This document shows, piece by piece, positions 5,031 through 8,836 of a stretch of 8,836 bases of DNA. This DNA comes from Caulobacteraceae bacterium UBA6225. Lineage in GTDB: Bacteria; Pseudomonadota; Alphaproteobacteria; Caulobacterales; Caulobacteraceae. Position 1 is the first letter of the stretch, and every line of letters begins with the position of its first letter. The notes beneath the pieces were generated by a model. That model did not search any database. It worked only from the letters and a program-made list of their open reading frames with translations, and was not told the DNA's origin. The DNA lies in assembly GCA_002441055.1 (NCBI GenBank), contig DJWR01000089.1, positions 1-8,836 of the forward strand, in the 5' to 3' direction. A program made the position numbers and the translations under genes.

Positions 5031-5783
5031 ATGAGCGACTTCAACCGCGCCCACGCGCGCTCGATCCCCGCGGATCGCGCCGACATGTCGGTGGACGCGG
5101 GTCTTCGCGCTTTCATGCTTGGCGTCTACAACAAGGTGGCGCTTGGCCTCGTCCTGTCGGCCGCACTGGCCTTCGTGACGGGTCAATACCCGCCTGTCCG
5201 CGACCTGATGTACACGGTCGGCCCGGACGGACGCCTGGCCGGAATGACCCTCCTGGGGATGATTGTGGCGTTCGCGCCGCTGGGTGTGATGCTGTTCGGG
5301 GCCTTCGCCCTGAAGAACGCCACGCCCAAGACCTCCGGGATGCTCTACTGGACCATCGTCGCCCTGATCGGCGCCGGCATGGGCGTGCTGACCCTGGTCT
5401 ATACTGGCGGATCCATCGCCTCCACCTTCCTGATCACGGCCACCGCCTTCGGCGGCCTGTCCCTGTTCGGCTACACCACCAAGAAGGACCTCACGGCCTT
5501 CGGCAGCTTCCTGATCGTCGGCCTGTTCGGCCTGATCATCGCCATGGTGGTCAATATGTTCATCCAGAACTCGATGATGAACTTCATCATCAGCGTTCTC
5601 GGCGTGCTGATCTTCGCGGGCCTCATCGCCTTCGACACCCAGCGCCTGAAGATGACCTATTACCAGCTGGGCGGCGACGAAGCGGCCATGGGCGTTGCGA
5701 CCAACTACGGGGCGCTGAGCCTCTACATCAACTTCATCAACCTGTTCCAATTCCTGCTGGCCATCTTCGGCGACCGCCGCTAG
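5031..5783 (+). CDS. Bax inhibitor-1/YccA family inner-membrane protein
   Basis: A 250-residue polytopic protein of normal family length. A short polar N-terminus (DAGLRAFMLGVYN, 22-34, is the family entry motif) is followed by about seven hydrophobic segments near 34-51, 71-93, 104-123, 129-147, 157-177, 182-201 and 225-247. The segment FDTQRLK (201-207) after TM6 carries D202, one half of the aspartyl pair that gates the pH-sensitive calcium leak in BsYetJ. The partner position, in LYINFINLF, is N234 rather than Asp. Bacterial members are linked to calcium leak and to membrane-protein quality control with FtsH (YccA); which applies here is unknown. The ATG at 5031 has an AAAGGG about 11 bases upstream. 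A single-gene unit with its own promoter and terminator. Confidence 0.93.
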   Translation: MSDFNRAHARSIPADRADMSVDAGLRAFMLGVYNKVALGLVLSAALAFVTGQYPPVRDLMYTVGPDGRLAGMTLLGMIVAFAPLGVMLFGAFALKNATPKTSGMLYWTIVALIGAGMGVLTLVYTGGSIASTFLITATAFGGLSLFGYTTKKDLTAFGSFLIVGLFGLIIAMVVNMFIQNSMMNFIISVLGVLIFAGLIAFDTQRLKMTYYQLGGDEAAMGVATNYGALSLYINFINLFQFLLAIFGDRR

Positions 5784-5810
5784 GCGCTCAGCAGAGACCC
5801 ACGAACGACC

Positions 5811-5841
5811 AAGCCCCGGCGGGAGACCGCCGGGGCTTTTT
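5811..5841 (+). terminator. Rho-independent terminator of the Bax-inhibitor gene
   Basis: Perfect 12-bp stem, AAGCCCCGGCGG (5811-5822) with CCGCCGGGGCTT (5827-5838), closed by a GAGA (GNRA) tetraloop and overlapping a run of five T (5837-5841). An outer 7-bp repeat, CCACGAA (5799-5805) with TTCGTGG (5840-5846), could extend it. It lies 28 bp after the stop codon and between convergent genes, so it may also stop transcripts of the MarR gene. Confidence 0.92.
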
Positions 5842-5866
5842 CGTGGACGCAGATAACGCCTGAGCC

Positions 5867-6472
5867 TCAGGCGGTCTTCTTGGCTTTCTTCTTTTTCTTG
5901 CCCTCGCCCTTCGGGCCCTTGTCCTTGGGGGGCTTGTCCTTCTTGGGCTTGGCGGCCTTCTCAGCCTTGGGGGCGGGCTCGCCCACCAGAACCTCGGCGC
6001 CAGCCTCGCCGGCCGCCACCATCTGGCGCAGCTGGGCCAGGAAGGTCTCGCGCTTGCCGCCGCTGACCAACCGCATGAGCCGCTCATCGGCCTTGGCCAT
6101 CTTCGGCCGGGCCTCGGCCAGAACGGCGGCGCCAGCCTCGGTCAGCCGCACCGCATTGGCCCGCGCATCGGCCTGGGACCTCTCCCGGGCCAGCAGACCC
6201 TTGGCGATCATCCGCGCGGCCATGTCAGCCAGGGTGGAACGGTCGATGCCGGTGGCGCGCACCAGATCGGTCTGGGTCAGCCCCTCCTGGGCCTCCACCG
6301 CCGAGAGCACGGCATATTGTCTCTGGGTCAGGTCGCTGTCGCTGAAGGTCTCGGCATAGATGTCCAGGGAGACCTGCAGGGCCCGGTGCAACAGATGGCT
6401 GGGGGAGCCATCGAGGGCCGGCACGCCTGAGCCGCCGGCGCCGAGATCATCTGGATTCTTGTTCTTCGCCAT
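5867..6472 (-). CDS. MarR-family transcriptional regulator with lysine-rich C-terminal tail
   Basis: A 201-residue protein. Residues about 25-150 fit a MarR winged helix-turn-helix: a dimerisation helix (SHLLHRALQVSLDIYAE, 25-41), LTQRQYAVLSAVE (48-60), the recognition HTH GLTQTDLVRATGIDRSTLADMAARM (64-88), and the wing region with ERSQADARANAVRLTEAG (97-114). From about 165 a disordered tail follows in which 16 of the last 33 residues are lysine, ending in a K-run and KKTA. MarR proteins usually end soon after the last dimerisation helix, so this tail is an addition; it may add nonspecific DNA or RNA affinity (inference). The ATG at 6472 has GGGGAGAG upstream. No obvious regulated partner is adjacent; neighbours are convergent (Bax inhibitor) or tail-to-head (yciB). 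Autoregulation is possible. Confidence 0.9.
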   Translation of the reverse strand: MAKNKNPDDLGAGGSGVPALDGSPSHLLHRALQVSLDIYAETFSDSDLTQRQYAVLSAVEAQEGLTQTDLVRATGIDRSTLADMAARMIAKGLLARERSQADARANAVRLTEAGAAVLAEARPKMAKADERLMRLVSGGKRETFLAQLRQMVAAGEAGAEVLVGEPAPKAEKAAKPKKDKPPKDKGPKGEGKKKKKAKKTA

Positions 6473-6488
6473 CGGCCCGCTCTCCCCG

Positions 6489-6539
6489 CGTCAAACCCGA
6501 CCGCAAGAAAGGATATAGGCCTTGTGCGTCGCTTTGACG
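6489..6539. repeat. Widely spaced inverted repeat around the MarR promoter
   Basis: CGTCAAA (6489-6495) and TTTGACG (6533-6539) are perfect complements with a 37-bp spacer. They bracket the candidate -10 element of the MarR gene, about four helical turns apart. They could be paired half-sites for a looping or dimer-of-dimers regulator, or chance. Confidence 0.3.
6512..6519 (-). promoter_or_regulatory. Candidate -10 element of the MarR gene
   Basis: The minus strand reads CCTATATC, six of the seven specified positions of GCTANAWC. It lies 39 bp before the ATG, leaving room for the GGGGAGAG ribosome site. No good TTGACGS box lies at the usual Caulobacter spacing. A TCGTCA hexamer (plus-strand 6535-6540) would give a 17-base sigma-70-type spacing to TATATC. 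Confidence 0.4.
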
Positions 6540-6553
6540 ACGGAAGGTCCGTG

Positions 6554-6570
6554 GGCGGCGCAAAGCCGCC
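6554..6570 (-). terminator. Weak hairpin after yciB
   Basis: GGCGGC (6554-6559) and GCCGCC (6565-6570) flank a five-base loop. It starts 11 bases beyond the yciB stop codon. The minus strand has no T-run after the stem, so it would be a poor intrinsic terminator. It may instead stabilise the 3' end of the ftsY-yciB transcript. Confidence 0.35.
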
Positions 6571-6580
6571 GTCCTGGCGC

Positions 6581-7171
6581 CTATCCTGGGGTCGGCGGCG
6601 GGGGCGGATCGTCGGTCTTGGCGTACTTCATCATCAGCGGAACCTGGGTGAAGGAGAAGACCAGGGTCAGGATCAGAATTCCAGGCATGCGGAACAGCAC
6701 CCAGACCTCGTCGCTCTGGGTGCGCCAGATCACCTCGTTCAGCCCCGCCAGGAAGGCGAAGAAAAGGCCATAGCTGAGCGTCAGCTTGCGCCAGGCCACG
6801 TCAGGCAGCTGGATGCTGGACCCCATCAGCAGCTTCAGGGGACTCTTGCCCAAGGCGAGGCCCCCCAGCAGGCCCACCGCAAACAGCAGGTTCATGATGG
6901 TCGGCTTGATCTTCACGAAGGTGGGGTCGTTGAAGATCAGGGTCAGGGCCCCAAAGGCCAGGGCCGCGCCGCCGGAAATGGCCGGCAGGGGGGCGATCCG
7001 ACGCTCGAAGATCAGGCCGATGACCAGGGCCACGGCCGAGCCGCCCACCAGCCACTTGGTGGCCTCCACCAGGTCCCGGCCCGACAGGAAGAAGCCGATC
7101 AGAAAGGTGATCAGGCCCCCATAGTCGACAACGAAACGGACGGCGCGGCGGGCCTGCGGCGAAAGCGTCAT
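6581..7171 (-). CDS. yciB: Intracellular septation protein A family (YciB/IspZ), inner membrane
   Basis: A 196-residue polytopic inner-membrane protein of typical family length. The signature FNDPTFVKIKPTIMNLLFAVGLLGG (80-104) is diagnostic of YciB/IspZ, as are FERRIAPLPAISGG (55-68), WRKLTLSYGLFFAFLAGLNEVIW (127-149) and the C-terminal FSFTQVPLMMKY (172-183). About five to six hydrophobic segments are visible. In enterobacteria YciB affects cell-envelope synthesis and septation and interacts with elongation and division proteins; the molecular activity is not settled. It ends in a proline-rich tail, DDPPPPPTPG. The ATG overlaps the ftsY stop as ATGA (7168-7171), so it is translationally coupled to ftsY, and the weak ribosome context fits re-initiation. 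Confidence 0.94.
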   Translation of the reverse strand: MTLSPQARRAVRFVVDYGGLITFLIGFFLSGRDLVEATKWLVGGSAVALVIGLIFERRIAPLPAISGGAALAFGALTLIFNDPTFVKIKPTIMNLLFAVGLLGGLALGKSPLKLLMGSSIQLPDVAWRKLTLSYGLFFAFLAGLNEVIWRTQSDEVWVLFRMPGILILTLVFSFTQVPLMMKYAKTDDPPPPPTPG

Positions 7172-8103
7172 GGGGTGTCCAGTCCGACCAGGGACCTCGC
7201 AAAGGCCCGGGGCTCGAAGGGTTGCAGATCATCGACCCCCTCGCCAACCCCGATCAGCTTGATCGGCGAGTCAGACGCCTGGGCCACGGGCACCAGCACC
7301 CCGCCGCGGGCCGTGCCGTCCAACTTGGTCATGACGATGCCGGAGACGCCGATCTGGTTGCCAAAGATGTTCTCCTGGGCCAGCGCATTGCGCCCCACCG
7401 TGGCGTCCAGCACCAGCAGGGTCTCGTGCGGCGCCTCGGGATCGACCTTCTTGAGCACCCGGTTGATCTTCAGCAGCTCGTCCATCAGGCCCTGCTTGTT
7501 CTGCAGGCGGCCGGCGGTGTCGATCAGCAGGACGTCGTAATCCTCCGCCCGCGCCCGCTCCAGGGCGTCATAGGCCAGGCCTGCGGCGTCCGAACCCGTG
7601 GGCCGCGACATGAAGTCGGCGCCGGCTCGCTGCGCCCAGACCGCCAGCTGTTCAACGGCGGCGGCGCGGAAGGTGTCGCCGGCCGCCACCAGCACCTTGG
7701 CGCCCTGTCGGGTCAGGTCAGTGGCGATCTTGCCCAGCGTCGTGGTCTTGCCCGAGCCGTTGACCCCGATGAACATGACCACATAGGGCTTGGGGCCGCC
7801 CAAGGGATCGAAGGTCCCCCGGCGGGCGGCCAGCTCCTCGCCGATGGCCTGCGCCAGGGCCTCCTTGATCTCGGTCTCGTCGGCGGTCTTGCCAAAGCGG
7901 GCCTCGGCGAAGCGGGCGGTGATCCGGGCGGCTGAATGGGGACCGAGATCGGCCTCGATCAGCATCTCCTCCAGCTCATCCAGCTTGGCCTGATCCAGGG
8001 GCTGCTTGACGAAGCTCGCCACCACGGTCTCCGACATCTGCCGCGACGTGCGCGACAGGCCGGTGGTCAGCCGTTGAAGCCAGCCCTTTTTTTCCTGCGT
8101 CAT
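7168..8103 (-). CDS. ftsY: Signal recognition particle receptor FtsY (SRP GTPase)
   Basis: The membrane-associated SRP receptor: it binds the Ffh-RNA-ribosome complex and hands nascent membrane proteins to SecYEG in a GTP-dependent cycle. The 311-residue protein has an N domain (about 20-95, four-helix bundle) and an NG GTPase with P-loop GVNGSGKTT (113-121), DTFRAAAVEQL (143-153), DTAGR (195-199), TKLDGTARGG (259-268) and the GVGEGVDDLQPF closing motif (285-296). It lacks the long acidic A domain of E. coli FtsY. A basic, amphipathic N-terminus (KKGWLQRLTTGLSRTSRQ) probably provides the membrane contact. The ATG at 8103 is the first possible start, because an in-frame TAG lies four codons upstream. 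No Shine-Dalgarno is visible; the promoter suggests a leaderless mRNA. First gene of ftsY-yciB. Confidence 0.97.
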   Translation of the reverse strand: MTQEKKGWLQRLTTGLSRTSRQMSETVVASFVKQPLDQAKLDELEEMLIEADLGPHSAARITARFAEARFGKTADETEIKEALAQAIGEELAARRGTFDPLGGPKPYVVMFIGVNGSGKTTTLGKIATDLTRQGAKVLVAAGDTFRAAAVEQLAVWAQRAGADFMSRPTGSDAAGLAYDALERARAEDYDVLLIDTAGRLQNKQGLMDELLKINRVLKKVDPEAPHETLLVLDATVGRNALAQENIFGNQIGVSGIVMTKLDGTARGGVLVPVAQASDSPIKLIGVGEGVDDLQPFEPRAFARSLVGLDTP

Positions 8104-8109
8104 GGGGCG

Positions 8110-8138
8110 CTTCTAGCCGCCGCCGTCGTCTCCGTCAC
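8110..8138 (-). promoter_or_regulatory. ftsY promoter, Caulobacter housekeeping type, probably leaderless
   Basis: On the minus strand GTGACGG (8132-8138) matches the -35 consensus TTGACGS at six of seven positions. After a 14-base spacer comes GCTAGAAG (8110-8117), which misses GCTANAWC only at the last base. Six bases (CGCCCC) then lead to the ATG, so the transcript should begin at or next to the start codon. This is the best promoter match in the window. Confidence 0.6.
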
Positions 8139-8165
8139 CTGCCCTCGCAGGATCGGGCGGGGCGG

Positions 8166-8173
8166 GCTAGCAT
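8166..8173 (+). promoter_or_regulatory. Candidate -10 element of the TRIC-family gene
   Basis: GCTAGCAT resembles GCTANAWC at five of seven specified positions. Transcription from about 8180 would leave a short leader that contains the strong GGAGGG ribosome site at 8185-8190. No -35 match is seen at the expected spacing. Confidence 0.3.
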
Positions 8174-8198
8174 CGCGTCGAACTGGAGGGATCGACAC

Positions 8199-8834
8199 AT
8201 GGAGGACGGCCTGGGGGCGGCCCTTGTGTGGCTGGACTATGCAGCCGTGTTTGTCTTCGGCGCCTCGGGCGCCCTGGCTGCGGCGCGACGCAAGCACGAC
8301 ATTGTCACCTTCACCTTTTTCGCCGCCGTCACCGGGGTGGGCGGCGGCACCCTGCGCGACCTGCTGATCGATGCGCCCGTGTTCTGGGTGATGGCGCCGG
8401 AATATCTGATCGCGCCCCTGGCCGCGGCCCTGGCGGTCTGGCTGTTTGGGGCCGGCAAGGCGCGGCTCTTCATCCTCACCTGGCTAGATGCGCTCGGCCT
8501 GTGCGCCTACGCCGTGGTGGGCGCGGCCAAGGCCCTGGCCTTTGGGGTTCCGGCCGGCGCGGCCGTGGTCATGGGGGTGCTGACGGCCACCTTCGGCGGG
8601 GTGCTGCGCGACGTCCTGGCCGAGGAGCCGTCTGTGCTGCTCAAGCGGGAGATCTATGTCACCGCCGCCCTGGTGGGGGCCGGCGTCTTCGTGGTCCTGA
8701 ACGTGATCGGCGTCCCCCAGATGCCCTCGGCCCTGGCGGGCTTCGGGGTCGGCCTGGCCATCCGCGCCGGCGCCATCGTCTTCGGCTGGGCCCTGCCCGG
8801 CTTCCCCGGCCGCGCCACGCCGGATGAGGACTAG
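8199..8834 (+). CDS. TRIC / UPF0126 (YadS/YicG) family membrane protein
   Basis: A 211-residue integral membrane protein with about seven hydrophobic segments and the internal duplication that defines the family: a first half with VFVFGASGALAAARRKHDIV (17-36) and GVGGGTLRDLL (46-56), and a second half with LDALGLCAYAVVGAAKAL (96-113) and TFGGVLRDVL (131-140). Each GGG/FGG-x-LRD element forms the kinked pore helices in prokaryotic TRIC structures, which are trimeric monovalent-cation channels. Mutant-fitness surveys have instead linked some UPF0126 members to glycine transport, so the substrate here is open. The start at 8199 has GGAGGG eight bases upstream. The gene is divergent from ftsY and ends two bases before the window edge; what follows is not visible. 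Confidence 0.93.
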   Translation: MEDGLGAALVWLDYAAVFVFGASGALAAARRKHDIVTFTFFAAVTGVGGGTLRDLLIDAPVFWVMAPEYLIAPLAAALAVWLFGAGKARLFILTWLDALGLCAYAVVGAAKALAFGVPAGAAVVMGVLTATFGGVLRDVLAEEPSVLLKREIYVTAALVGAGVFVVLNVIGVPQMPSALAGFGVGLAIRAGAIVFGWALPGFPGRATPDED

Positions 8835-8836
8835 GC

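Noticed and set aside
4896..5750. 284-codon minus-strand frame opposite the Bax-inhibitor gene
   Set aside because: Rich in H, D, Q, G and E, typical of an antisense of a hydrophobic GC-rich gene. No motif and no ribosome site.
5880..5900. Pyrimidine/T-rich tract at the 3' end of the MarR gene as a terminator or slippery site
   Set aside because: It is the antisense of the lysine codons AAG/AAA of the tail. There is no preceding stem, and the heptamers (GAAAAAG) are not the classical slippery sequence in frame.
8113..8170. Inverted repeat CTAGCC ... GGCTAG between ftsY and the TRIC gene
   Set aside because: The two arms are explained by two divergent -10 elements of the same consensus (GCTA) facing opposite ways, so no separate operator is needed.
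1..8836. Mobile elements, CRISPR arrays, tRNAs, defence or biosynthetic clusters
   Set aside because: No direct repeats with regular spacing, no transposase or integrase motifs, no tRNA-like cloverleaf and no composition break were seen. All intergenic gaps are shorter than about 190 bp.

Overview
The window is a stretch of GC-rich alphaproteobacterial chromosome, most likely from Caulobacteraceae (Caulobacter, Phenylobacterium or a relative). I infer this from four things: the strong GC bias at third codon positions, the protein sequences, the ftsY-yciB pairing, and promoter -10 elements that fit the Caulobacter housekeeping consensus (GCTANAWC) better than the E. coli TATAAT. It looks like a core or housekeeping region. 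I see no transposase, integrase, tRNA, rRNA, CRISPR array, phage gene or attachment site.

Layout, left to right. (1) The 3' part of a membrane-anchored or exported LprI-like protein (+, start outside the window), convergent with a type-2 malate dehydrogenase (-), with a strong hairpin between them. (2) A HIT-family protein (+), divergent from mdh, whose stop codon interlocks in a CTAG with the stop of a proline-rich exported protein of unknown function (-). That protein is the second gene of a pair whose first gene is a CitE/HpcH-type CoA-ester lyase. The lyase gene carries a single-base frameshift near codon 38. (3) A DUF2237 cysteine-rich protein (+), divergent from the lyase gene with apparently overlapping promoters, and convergent with the RNA ligase/cyclic phosphodiesterase gene thpR (-). 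(4) A Bax-inhibitor-1/YccA membrane protein (+) ending in a textbook intrinsic terminator, convergent with a MarR-type regulator (-) that has an unusual lysine-rich tail. (5) The operon ftsY-yciB (-), translationally coupled by an ATGA overlap, divergent from a TRIC/UPF0126 membrane protein (+) that ends two bases before the window edge.

The genes do not form one pathway. Malate dehydrogenase and the CoA-ester lyase (families that include malyl-CoA and citramalyl-CoA enzymes) both touch C4-acid metabolism. FtsY delivers inner-membrane proteins co-translationally and is coupled to one polytopic membrane protein, YciB. The rest are stand-alone genes.

I did not find a convincing new multi-gene system. 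The best leads are the frameshifted lyase; the overlapping divergent promoters in its 52-bp upstream gap; three genes (DUF2237, thpR, ftsY) with CTAG exactly nine bases before the ATG, which suggests leaderless mRNAs; an LprI-like domain lacking half of its usual cysteines; and the histone-like lysine tail on the MarR protein.
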